From: Ischnura elegans
Taxonomy: Eukaryota > Arthropoda > Insecta > Odonata > Coenagrionidae
Assembly (NCBI RefSeq): GCF_921293095.1
Contig: NC_060251.1
Span: 64,249,585 to 64,313,584 of the forward strand
Length of the DNA: 64,000 bases
Direction of reading: 5' to 3'
This document shows, in pieces, positions 1-13,500 of the stretch. A program made the translations under genes and the position numbers. The stretch's first letter is position 1; every line of letters starts with the position of its first letter. The notes under the pieces are model-generated. The model did not search any database. It saw nothing but the letters and a program-made list of their open reading frames with translations, and was not told where the DNA came from.

Positions 1-1556
1 AAACCTCTATGTAGTGAACCTCTTTACAAAGTAAACCTTCATACTTCATACCACCCCTACAGTCCCGTCAGATTTACATGTAAATTTTTAGGCAAACCTC
101 TATATAGTGAACCTCTTTATCTCGTGAAACCTCCACTTATCATACCAAGGAGACACCCCCGAAACGGCCTAACTACCTCTGCAAATTGCATTGAGACAAC
201 TAGAGACCATTAATGCAGCCGCGATTATGTACATGGAATGACATTTTCAGCTATAACTGTTTCACACTTATTTTTTTCTTATACACCTTTAATATACTGT
301 AATTTTCACATTAACAATTAGTTATGGCCGTTTTGTTCCATATGAGAGCATACCTAACAGTAAAAAAGAAAAAAGGTATCCAACTATCCTCATCATTTTA
401 AGTGACTGTTGAATTAAGAGAGCACTCGAATCATGGTAAAATCATGCAGTACGCTTGCTTTCTGTCATTACTAAATAATAAATATATGTTCACTAATGCA
501 TGCATGAGTGATCATGTATTTATTTTGTTTAAACACATAAATACTGTGGTTTAAAAGACAGCAGTGCCTCTCATTTCGGAAGGATATGAAAAAATGGTGC
601 CTATCACTAAAACCGCTCGACAGTGTTCCTCCACACATCAAATTGCCCAAATTTTGGTCCCCTCCATTATGATGCAAAGAGGTTTTACTGTAATTAAATA
701 CAGAGGTCAGAATACGAAATTCATATTACAGTGGACTCCCGATTATCCGGCTGTGGTTTATCCATGTTGGGGATTATCTGTGCTTGAGTTCACACTCCTT
801 TGATGTTTTCTGCGATCTTTATAAAAAATAAAATTCGACACAAAAGCACCAGGCATTTTAATGTAAGGCTACTCTGGGCTTATTATATGACAGCTTTCAC
901 GCAAACCAATTTTCTGAATCTGTGACCTCGCATTCCAATCATTCATACCGCATCTCCCCATTATCAGTCCCGATAATAGGGAGTTGGCTGCAGATAAAAT
1001 CCACAGTCATAGATTGTTGTATCAATGATGCATACTTAAAAACCATTACTACACCAAAACCACTAAGAAATATTCAAAGAGTAGAAATCCCAAATTAAAA
1101 ATGGAAAAATGGGGGCCCATTAAAACTTTCAATATACAAAATATAAATTATTCTGACGTTACTTTACATCTTGAAATTCTTTATGTACAGAGCTTCCGAT
1201 TAACCAGTACTTTTAATGAGCTATTAAATGATTCCATTATCTCTTAAATATATCACTAAAAATGTAAATTTTAACACAATTCCATAAAATTTTGCTAACT
1301 AAGTGAGTACACAGAATATTTTTTAAGGGCATGCAGAATCATTTACACTTAATTCAACACTCTAGAAACAGTATTTCCAAGAGAAATTTTAATGAATCCA
1401 TGCTCTCACACAAAAAAACTGGAAAATAAAAATAGGCAACCCTAAATGAGAGATAATAAAAATCAAATGAGAGTTAATCCTATGGATACCACACTTTGAC
1501 TATTTCATAACGAGTCCTATTAAGAAGTTGATCAAGGTGAAAACTTTGGAACTTAC
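1..1556. other. hyd intron 9 (partial) with terminal-repeat fragments
   Basis: Intronic sequence downstream (in gene sense) of the last visible hyd exon. At 1-150 two related stretches read AAACCTCTATRTAGTGAACC, probably the end of a Tigger-like element cut by the window edge. A small MITE lies at 729-990. The remainder is AT-rich with no exon visible. Confidence 0.5.
729..990. mobile_element. Tigger-like MITE (TIR CAGTGGACTCCCGATTATCC)
   Basis: The left end at 729 follows a TA and reads CAGTGGACTCCCGATTATCC. The right end near 990 reads GATAATAGGGAGTTGGCTG, a diverged inverted copy; the second TA is degraded. The same terminus recurs inverted at 46,145-46,163. It is about 260 bp and non-coding. 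Right-hand border confidence is moderate. Confidence 0.55.
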
Positions 1557-4500
1557 TGTGTGAAGCTGGACTGGTAATGCTCCCTGTGTCACTACACGTA
1601 CTACTGGCAGGAGAAGGTGGAGGGGGCATGTCCAATCTGTCAGCTGTTTCCTTGTTGCTCTTACTATCGTTGCCACCACCACTGCTACCGACAGTACTTG
1701 TACCCAGAGATGTTCCCGAGGATGAAGTGCTGCCACTGGAGACACCGCTCCCAACCTTATTGCCAGATGTGCCACTACTTGTGCCAGGACCGCGACTACT
1801 CTCAGGGGCGGAAGGGGGAGGAGCTGGCCAAGCAGGAGGGGGAGGGGCTTGCTGATACGGCTGGTATTGGCCATGGGAGTGGGAGGAACTGCCTTGGGGA
1901 GGTGGATGCTGCGGAAGAACCCTAAATCGGCAAACGTCAGTGAATTTCCAGGCTGCATTCAGAAGTTGCCCAACCTTGGGGATTCCTCCAGATATGGTAA
2001 AACCTGCAAACAAAGTAGCTCGTAAGTTCATTGCAGTGACATTCAACAAAATCGGTTATGAGACATAAACCATAATTGAAATGGATGAATGTGGCAGTGA
2101 AAATCCACGGGTAAAATTGAATTGACACTCAGATTAGATAAAATGATGTTAAATACAAATAAAGTAGTCCATCAATCTAGACATTTCACTGATATTGGTT
2201 TTATATAAAAGAAGTTGTAAATTACTACCATAAAAATAGATATACAAATATTTCTTTATCAAAAATACCTAAAAACTGAACAAGTCACCCTTAAATAAAC
2301 ATAATTTACTCCTCTGACTACACTTCTCCACACAATTATTGAGAAACTAAAAATTGATTCCACTCTTGGCATTAAAATATAATGCAAACATGACAATTTA
2401 TAGCTCAAGTACACAGAATGCAGAAGGAAATGAAATGTTTACCAATGGCTCCTGCTTGATACATTGGGCTGCTCTTCATGCACACTTGGCTCCCAGCAAC
2501 AATATCTGCGCTCTGAGAGGACGGACGATGCTTGCGTGTTTTGGCGCTGTACTTCTCCCACAGTCGCTTTCTTTGGCCAAAAGGAAGGACTCCCCTGAAA
2601 AAAATGTTATCATTGCTTAAGTGATTAAAGAGACCTGGTACGGCTGGAGGATACTTAAGATAAAATGGATGGATAGGGGAAGAATAGGAGACAAGTAAAT
2701 AGTAGAAAACCACATTACGAAGGAGAATCCAGTAGATAGGACATGCCATGAGACACAGTAATTATGTGGGTAATACAATGAAAGGAAAAATAAAAGGTAA
2801 AGTCATCCTGGGAATACCAATAAATAAATACTATGGGCATATCAAGGATGGCAGGATAGAATTTTTTTTTCATTTGAAAAAAAAAAAAAAAAACATGTTT
2901 AGGAAACAAGGGAGTCTCTGTTCTCTGCTGACATCCAGTGGAAAATAAAATGCACTACTAAACATCTAATTGATCTCGTTTGTTTTCTATACCTAATTTC
3001 TGTACCTAACTCTGTATAGAAAAGAGAAATCACTTGTACCCCTTGGCTTCCAACCCACTCAATTAACATCAATCATTTTGTCATAAAATCCATTGTAATT
3101 TAAACTGAATTTAGGATAAAATTACACCACTTACATAAAAATAATAACAACACTCTTGGCTATAAAATAAAAATAACCCCACCTTTTTCGTAACCCTAAC
3201 AACGAATCTGGGCCTGAACCCAAAAATTGAACATGAATAATGAGATAATTATATCTTACCACCAATACAAGGCTCCACTTTCAAGGTGAGCAACTGTGTA
3301 CAATAGGCAGGTATGGAGAGAGACCACACGGTCTGAAGTGAACTCTGGAAATGCTGTTGCCGGGTGCTCTAGGCGAGGAGCAGCGGAAGACGAAGAACTG
3401 GATGACGATGATGATGATGCTACATTAGGTTGAAGAAGAATTACAGAGGCTGGACTAAGAGCTTCATCTAGCCATGTAGCCACACGACCAGACTCTGTAC
3501 CAACAGAGCAACGCATCAAAGTTGCGGAAACCATAGTGACACGTTCTCCCAGTAATGCCAGAGGGATAGTCTTTGGATGGTGAACATTTGGATTCTAAAA
3601 TAAAAAAATAAAATGGTAATAAACATTTAATTTCACGAGCATACAAGCATACATATTGGTAGAGAAAACTATCACTAAGATGAGTAACAAAATTGACAAT
3701 GGGGAACTTGCATGAATTTTTTTTCACTGGCGGACAGAAAATTATTTCCTGAATTCAACAAAGAAAACCGCATGTAAATCTGAGTTTTCCTTCGCGAGAC
3801 ATTCAATGATATATACAGTGTGTCCTCGTTTAACGTCGTCCCGTTTAACGTTGTTTCACGATAACGTTGTCCAAAAATTGAAACCCTTTATCATTTAACG
3901 TCGTTATTGCTTCGCGATAACGTTGTTCAAATTATGCGCGGCGAAAAAAAAATGAATGGCGAATAGAACGCAAGCGCATCTGATGTATAGTAAATATTAC
4001 TATATTAATGCGATTGGTAATTATCGTTCGACAGAAAAGGTTGGCGTGGGTAGCGTATGTTAAATATGCATCTGAGCGAATAATTATCGCCTTATTTACC
4101 CATTATCCGTATATTTTTGTGATGCCAACAGAAAAAAATGTCCACGAAGAAGAGTGGCTATCCTGGTGGTTCTTCAGACGTGAAGAAAAAACGGCGATAT
4201 TAGAACAAAAACTTGGTATTATTAAAAGAATTGATGAAGGTGCAACTGCTGGAGAGATCGGTGGAGTTTTAGGTTTGCAGGTCGAGTTTTTACAATTAAA
4301 ATTTCTTCTGTTACTGAAAATATCGATGTTTCGCCATTAAAATACTTTCTTTTTAGTTTTTATATTTCATTAAATAATGCCTTCTTCCCAACCTTTTCAT
4401 TATGAAAATTTGTTTCGAATGAATCGTTATCATGCTGAAGTGAATAATCGGTAATGAATGTTTCACGCGATTTCCGCCTGGTTAAAGAATTCATATCATC

Positions 4501-7500
4501 ACGAAAATTGACTCGCCCTTCATCCTCGTGCTTCCGAGTGTCAGATTCAGATTTTTTCATTTTGGCCTGATTCAGGTGTCTCCCAATTGGTCACGAAGTC
4601 TGCTTAAAGTTACGGCTCCGGTAATTGGCCTCCTTGGATTCTCGCCCGGGAAATTCTGGATTCTTCACGGAGAAATGGATTGTTAGGATCATGGCTAGGA
4701 ACCTATTTAAATTTTTTACATTGTTTCTTATGGGAAACACTGCATCGTTTAACGTTGTTTCGCTTAACGTCAACTTTTTCAGGAACGAATCAACAACGTT
4801 AAACGAGGACTCACTGTATAATGAATTTTAACGCGCACCAAAAACACCACCTTCCAAGCCACTGCCGACGAAGCCTCGATGATGTCAAAGCTGCCGAAAC
4901 ATCACATGAAGCAATTGTTGTGATTGTTTGTAATAGTTGCCACCAGTTGTGAGAGCTTCGTTTGTGAGATGTGTTGATTATTTTCAATTTAAAGCAAAAT
5001 ATGCGATGATAGAGGCTCGAAGCCCTCATATTTTGTATTATTTATAATATTAATATCAGAGAATGGGCATGAAATATAAAACTGGAGCAGTTAAAGAAAA
5101 AATTTCACAATACCTAAATAACATCGTTGTAGGAGTCTGAGCCACGGATGTTGGAAGGGGGATACGCTAATTGTAAGTTGATGCTATCGACGGTATCTCA
5201 TTCTTTTAAGTATGTAATTAGAACAATTTTGATGTTTTCTAATGTCCGCTATGCTTTTATATACAATAACTTCATCCATTTATTCGTAGGTACTGGAAAA
5301 ATCATCGTTTAGGACTGCCTGTGCTTGTATTATGAGGTGAATTCCAGTCAATGCAACTTTTGCTGGCTGATTGGAGATTTCTAGGAACATCTTTTGAGCC
5401 AAAATAGTGTTATTTTCAACGCGACAACTCCTGTTAAGTTAAAGCTAATACTCACAGTGCCAGTGGTTGTGATGCACAAAGTTTGACATGGTTGAAAAAT
5501 ATCGGCCAAGAGTTGTAATTATCACTGTTGACATACGACAAGCTATCAAGATCAAAACTGTGTGTGACGTTTGTTTTTCTATTATACCAACGAATAGTAG
5601 TGAGAAAAGGGCATCTTGTCCGAGTCACTTGCGTGGGCTAATTTACGGCTTTAAATCAGTGAAGAAATAGTTCATAACGAACATTCAATAAATAGAATCA
5701 TAACGAGCTCTGTTATAGTAAGTTGTACAGGATGAATATAAGAATGGTAGTGACCTCCAGTCTTTGATAATTGTATTTGCCTATTTCCTACTATATTTTT
5801 ATTGTATGTGCTGGTATATCGTTTATGGCTTTACCTATATTATTGAAATAGGTTGTAGCTTGTGTGTGTTGGCAGCGGAACCGATTTGCGATCTTTGACG
5901 TGAATTGTGTACAGACACTTGCTGTGAATTCGTATTCATGAAACCAATGAAATGGTGAAACTATGTCACATTATCATGAAATATAAGTTTCTTTTAACAA
6001 TAAATGCATTTTTCGTGTTTCTTTGACAGTCCATTGCTTTTCTATTTTATTTTATTCTCAAACCACTGAATACAGCTCATATTGGCAATTTAACATCGGG
6101 GTATTCAACAAATTTAGCAATTAAACGTACACGAACAACCATGCCCTGGACAGGGGAAACCTACCCAGGCGGTACTCGAACCCGTGACCTCTTGTTTGGC
6201 AGGCAAGGACGTTACCCCGCCGCCACCAAGGCTGGCCAATATTTTCATAGATAACTGCCTAAAAGTTATTTTTCATAATTAAAGAAAGTGATTTTCTTGT
6301 GCTCTCTGAATTGGCATTAGCTTTCCAAACCCCTCTTCTTACTTAAAAAAAGAATGCAGAGCAACAGATTACAGAGCAACCTCGATATAACGACACCCCA
6401 CGGTGCACTAATAAACACTCGCTATAGCGAATTGTCGCTTTACCGGAGGTGGAGCAAATAATAGCCAATATACCTGTTGCGAACAGATATACAGGAACAG
6501 GAGTGGTGCGGTGACAGATAAACATCTATCCGATAAACGTAAGCGTAAATCCAGACGAAAGGCGATGTTTTTTTGCATCACTTAATTTCCTTACTCAAAT
6601 AACGACTAACTATTCAAACAATTCATAAGCGCCACACTGAATAAAAATCATGCAAAGCATTGTTTCGTCAATCATTATATTTATCGAACGACAGTTTACC
6701 ACATAAATTTGAGACTGAGCACTCCATTAACTTCATTTCTAACAGATCGCTAGCAGTTACAGAGGTTAAGGAGTCTTGATCTTCTCTCTTGAAGAAGTCT
6801 TCCGGCAGTGAAACCCTCGCTGTGGCGAGAGCCAACACCGAAAGCATCTCGTAAAAACGAATTTTTTAACACGCTTATCATAGGGTCAATTGACGGTGCA
6901 TCGGCTATCTCTCGTAATAGCGGGGGTGTCGCTGTAGCCCGTACTCGCTTTAACGAGGTTCTACTGTATTTGTTTTCCAAGAGAGGTATGTGTTTTTATC
7001 AATGATTAAGGCTCTCAGGCTAAGTATTCCAATGAATTTCAGCAGGAAGAGAATTGGATCACCGTAGGACGGAAAGACTACCTTCTCCACTAATACGGCG
7101 TTGCCAAACTCAACAGCACGGCTCGTAAGGTTACGATCGTTATCTTTCAGTATTACAAGTTTCTTTTAAATCTCCATTTTTTGCTGACGTACACCCATGT
7201 CTCGTATAGCGCAAGGGATGCGTTCCTCGGGGTCTTTGCGCTATACGAATTTGCGTTATACGAGAGCGTTTTATCATTGGGAAGATAGGGATGCGTTCCT
7301 GGTAGCATAGGTCTTGGGTATTGAATTTCCTCTAAAACATCTATATTCCCATAAAAAGCCTTAGAAAACATTATTTATATAAATGTTTATAGTTTAAAAC
7401 ATCTTTAAAGATAGTATGCACGCATTCAAAGACTTTTATTCACGTTAAAAAAAATTCTTACGTGCTTTTGAAATTCCCTCCTGTCGTGCGGGTGGGCTAA

Positions 7501-10500
7501 CATCTGTTATCTCAGGGGATCGTAATGCGTTGCCGGCAGTTGACGATTTTTCAAACTAGTCTAAAAACAACTATTGTGTCACCCAGGCCCTTTTGTCGCT
7601 CATCGAAATGACAGGAAAATGCTACTTTGAATGCCATTTCATAGCTAGCGGAGTTTATGAATGATAAATCATTTTAATTTGAAGTCCTCCGAGTCATTAG
7701 CAGCTACGTGAAACAGTCTTTAAATGCCTTGAAACCTGATCCAGGTTTTCCTTCCCTGAAAATGAATGAACGAGATTGCATTCTTTTCCAAAATAATATC
7801 GTCTCGTCAGCACTAAAAACTGGTTGAGGAGGAAAGGAGCCACTTTCAATCACAGCTTGGAGTTCATCAGAAAATGTTGTGGTGACTGCGCTATCAACAC
7901 TTGCATATTCACCTGATATCGCCGCACTGAAAATACCTGCTGGCTGTTTAAATTCTGGAACCAACCGGAGCTTTCACTAAATGTCTCGGAGTGATTACCA
8001 CTCTCGTCTTTTTGTACTGATTCTCTATGAACTTTCCGTTTGTGTAGACCGCTTGGTTGAAGTTGGTGCGGCTGAGGTCACTGATGTTTTAACTTCGTCT
8101 TTATTCAGAATAAGGCATCGTGCGTTTAAACTTCTGCGCAATATCGCTTTGACACTCTCCATTTTCAAAGCAATTGACCTCTTTCAATTCCTCTTCTAGG
8201 CTAATAGTTTTTCTTGATAAATTCTTGATTTTTCTACACGTATTCCTATTTTTTGCCATATTCTCTTGGTTTTTACTCTGTATGGCTCTATCTAAATCAC
8301 CTTCCACTGCTGAACTGTATTCCTGAGACGCAGAAGGCCTACGACTGCGGGGAGGGAACGAAGCCATTGTGTTTGAGTCTCTATAGCGGACCCTTTTATG
8401 TGTTGATGCTATTCATGCGCAACTCGGCCACCGCTCCATTTCTCCCCCGTGAATACCGATGACCTTGAAGGCTTTAGCGTAGACGGCGTGGACCCTCTAC
8501 TACTAATTTCGTGTGTACTTCGCGCAAGTTCACGTTTTATCATGAGAGCGTTTAAGATTTTTGATTAGGCTACACTGCGTTGCAATGTTTTCCCGAGGAA
8601 CGAATTTGCGCTATATCGAAATTGTGCTAATCGAAATTGCGCTATACGAGACATGGGTGTATAGCAATAATATGCCATAAAAAATTCCATGAGGGTCGAA
8701 TCATCAATTTTTGGTGTCCTAAAAAAAGGCTGGTGTACTAACACCCTCTGCCACAAGCCTTATAGGTGGCTTGCAGGGTAGTATGTAGATGAATTTCAGG
8801 TGTACTATTTGAACGAGCGGCAACGTTATCATCGATTTTTCTGATAGCTGAAACATACGAAGTGAAACGCTTGTACTTCATCATCCCGATGTTGCATTTT
8901 TAGTACCCCAAGTAATAATCGTGATGCAATAGATATAGGAAAACTTACCAAGATTAACAGCAATATACAAGTGACAATGAGCCCCAAAATCCTCCCTCAA
9001 AACAATGTTTACAGCATTTACAGCTTGCGCTCAGTGTATTTCCCCACTACCGATGGAAGTTTAGGCACCTATGACGTCACGCTTTGCTTCGGCAGAGCTT
9101 GGGTGTCTTCGCACAGTGGTCAGCTCAGAGAAATTTTTCTTGATTTTAAAGTCAATTTTTTTATTTCTTTTGAAGATGAATGGAGAAACTTCAGGTATTT
9201 TAGCGAGCAATTGCATCCATTTTACCTGTTCAAAATAGTTTTTATAGAAATCGACGACCCATGCAAGTTCCCCATTTGGATTCAAGGAAAAGTGACAAAT
9301 TGAATAAGCTTCTCAAAATAAAAAATTAATAACAATATAACCTCGTAAATTTGAAAATGAAGGGATCCAAAAATTGGACTTTGAATTAAAAAGGTTCAAA
9401 TTCATAGTACTTTCTGAGAATAATCCAAAAAATATTCAGATATTTCCAGAAATTACAGTACTTTTGCATATTTCCACCTATAGGCACAAGATGGAAGACA
9501 TTTAGGGCAGATGATGACAAAAAATATTCAATATTAGGAGCATGAATTGAAAACCTTTGTGCCTAGTTAATAATTTAATGCAAAGGCATATTTTTTACCA
9601 GGTGTGGCAGCTAGCAAACTTCTCCATTATGATTTATGGTTGAGCTACAAACAATAAGAAGTGCAAATAATGGGTAGTAATGCAATTATTTCACTTTGTT
9701 GATATCACCTAATGCTTTAACTTACATCACTTAATGGATATAATTCAGTAGTATTATTACGTTTCTACTATGCTTTTATGTTTATAAGAGCATACCTCAC
9801 ATTACATTCTGTTACGTTCATAAAGCATACCTCACTATATATATGCATTATTCCATAAGTTTTTATATCAAAGAATTCAGCAGGCAAAATCTGGATGCCA
9901 TATTTATGCAGCGTGCAGGGATGGCATGGGTACCCTACAGCAAGTAGGGGCAGTTTAGTTCGGAAAATGACCACAAGTACAGCTAGCTACGGTGCATGTT
10001 TGGGAAGTTTGGTTCAAGTAAGAGGTGATGACATATCAAGGGCCATACAGGGTCTACTCTCCAGGGACTACTGTCCTGAAACATGCATTACTACACATTA
10101 AAGTAAACAATATATTTTAATAAGTATATGAGCAGATTTCAAGAAAGGACTTCCTACTAGAGTCAAGTCCACATTATGATGAGAATAGCTTAACATTCAG
10201 AGAGAGTGAAATCAAACTTTAATTATATGCTAACTTCATCTCACCAAAATAGAAAAATATAAATCCAATTTCTTACAAGAGAATAGGTAGGCATATAGAT
10301 TTTTACCTCTGGGTGCCGGTAAGGTTCGGCATCAGACCACTTCCACTGATGTACTTGGCCATTGGCACTGATTGCAATCAGCTCACTGTGCAATGATGCA
10401 ATCATTGTAAAACGAACAGGTGGATCCAGACGATCCGGCCAAAATTCTAATTCATCTGACATCCACATTGGACTTTGTTGAGCCAGTTCCTTCTTCTTAC

Positions 10501-13500
10501 TCTCTGAAATGTTAATTAAGGTAAAGTAAGTGCAAACAAGGTGACAAATGCTGTACCGCTGAAAATGAAATTTAACTAGAAATGACTAGTTACAGAACTG
10601 TAACATTAAGGACCAGAGATGCCTAATTAGCATCAACTTGAACATAATGCAGCTGTATCCTAAACTTAAGAATATTTGAAAGTTGCAGCCAAGCGAAGTA
10701 GTTCAAAATTAAATTAGTTGAAGTCATTGCCTTAAATGGAGGAATTTGTATAACCCGGCTGCATAATTGAAAAAAAAATAATTTAACCAGACATTAAAAA
10801 TAATGTCTGGTTTCAGTAAATGCATGGGTAACACTGAACATGCAACAAAAATTTCATGGTAACAAACATACCTGGATCTTTTTCCACCCATGCTGAGTCA
10901 CGTAGGGCAGATTCCAACCATCTACGGGGCCCAAAATACTGTCGATCACGCCACCTAGAGAAGCTGTCTCTCTCACGATCCCTATCTCTTTCTGCATCTC
11001 GTTCACGCTCTGCAGGCCTCCGACTACTGGAGTTTCCTCTGCTATTGATAAACAAGATCACCATTACTCTAACTAATTAACTGAATTGCAGACCTTGCTT
11101 TCTAATATCTACAGTCAAGCATCCATACAATAAACAACCAATAGTGAATTTGTTTGAAAACCTCCTCCAACCAAGTGATGTCCTCAATCCAGCAGAGTAC
11201 AAGAGTTGGAAGAATATTGGATAGAGCACTAAGCTTCTGACCAGAGGATGCTTGGTTCAAATCCTTGGAGAAGTTTTTGGACAATCCCAATTTAAATCAC
11301 ATAAGAGCAAGGTGGCCCAGTGGCCCAATTAATTAAAGCCCGCCGCTTCACCTTTTTTCTCGTGCGAAATTTAAAAGACTTGACATTATCGCGAAGCGAA
11401 GGTGCGATAAACGAGTGATGATCTCAAAATTTTCGTGACGTTATCGCAAAATGACGTTAAACGAGGTGACGTAGAATGAGGACTCAGTGTATGTGGTTGA
11501 AAATGAATGGAAGTTATTGACAATAGATAACACATAAAGATATTTAATTTCACCAGTAGATAAGGATTGTGCATTTCACTTACTTGCGCATTGCTGTGTA
11601 TCCAAACATGTCTTCAGAAAACATTGCATCTGCATCGATTATGACGCTAGAATGGTCCGCATGTATTCCAGAATCAAGCAGGGAAATCAAGTCCTCTGGG
11701 ACATAGGAATCAGGAGGGTCTTCACCATCATCTCCTTCTTCATCATCCCGGGATAGTAGATTATTGACGGCTAAGTTCACATCCAGATTGGTTCTCTGAT
11801 ATTTACAATAAAATTTTGAACATCATGAGACAATAAGTTTTTTGGATCATTAGAGGCACAAAAAGCATCATTTAAATCAATGACTATTGCATCCAGAAAT
11901 CATAACAAAAAGTGAGACTATGGTCAGGGAGCACAGATGAGCACACCCACTAAAAATTTAACAAATAACAGGGCTATATATTTTACAGCAAATACATACA
12001 TAATCAAAACATAGTTCAAGTGAGGATGAAATGTGGGCAGTATAATTAATTAAGTTAATACAGTCATGAAAGATGATATCAATAAATGCTAAGGCAGGAA
12101 AAATTGGTTCTCTCCACATAATTGTAGGAATCATCGATATAGGGCTGGAGATAAGAGATATTAATCCTTAGGGAGGAAACATTTTGACAAAATACAACAA
12201 GCTCTTATTACTAGAACACTTCTAATGAGAGCTAAAGAACAAAGGAATATTTTATACATTTCATTTTAGACAGAAAGATTGAGAGGGTTGAACATGCACA
12301 ATAAACGAAACCACTTAAAAAAGTAAGACTTAATTTGCAAGGATAAAAATCTAAAATACACTAAATAGACGACCTTGAAGGAGCAGATAAAAATGAAAAT
12401 TTTGAAAAACCTTGAAGTGGAATGTGATAATTAAAAGAGTTTTACTTGGTTTATTTCAGAATAAACCTTATAAAATACCAAATAAAACTGTATTTCTGAC
12501 AATTTTTGATCAATCAAACTACCTACACATGAAGGAAAATTAGAATTTTTACTTTTACATCTGGAGCTTTTTTTTCTCTGAGAATAGAAGGGGCACAGAA
12601 ACAAACAAACTTTCTACTGTACTCCATCAAAATGAAGCAGCCTTCATCATTTAAAAAAAATATAATACAACAAATTAAGCATCATCATGACAGGACTTAC
12701 AGAAACCAAAAAGATAACCATTAACAGTACACACTGATATAAAAACTTAATGACAAATGGCAGTGCAAAAAGTCATTAACTTAATAAAAACTAAATTTTG
12801 ATAATATCAAGCATAAAATCATTCAAATAACATAACAGGGTTCCCACTCTACCTGAACAATGAAATTCACGGCTTTTTCCAGGTTTTCACGGTTATTTTT
12901 CACGTTTTCACGGTTTTTTTAAGGTTTTCACGGTCTCAATTTTGCTGAATTCACGGTCCGTTAATAAGCCAACAATAAGAAAATCACTGGCCGTATATCA
13001 ACAGAAAATTAACGTACGCGAAAAACGCCGTGAATGTTAACGCCGCAATGAAAAGTGATATCTGTTATGACGTGATCTATCGTTTGCAAAATTCAGGGCC
13101 GACTAAAGGACCAGCCCAACCGCGCTCTTGCCCGGACGCCGAATACCCTTCGGACCTTCTTCCGTCCGGACACTCGAGGTCCTTTTTTAATTCCTCGCTG
13201 AGAGATTGTTTTTTGCGCACGTTGTTATTACTGCACAGTAACCGAATTTCCCCCACCCCAATATTTCTTATTTAACGGAAAATATTTTATTTAAATTGTT
13301 TATAGAATATAATAAATTGATTCTTTCTTATTCAGCGGAAAATATTTTATGAAAATTGTTAATAGAACATAATAAATCGAAAAACAATTTCATACACCGT
13401 ATTAGCACGAATCTAAGACGAACACGATTCTAAGACTACCCTCCTTTTTTGGAACTCCACTAGGGGACAATTTTTCTTTATTAATAACGATACGATTATA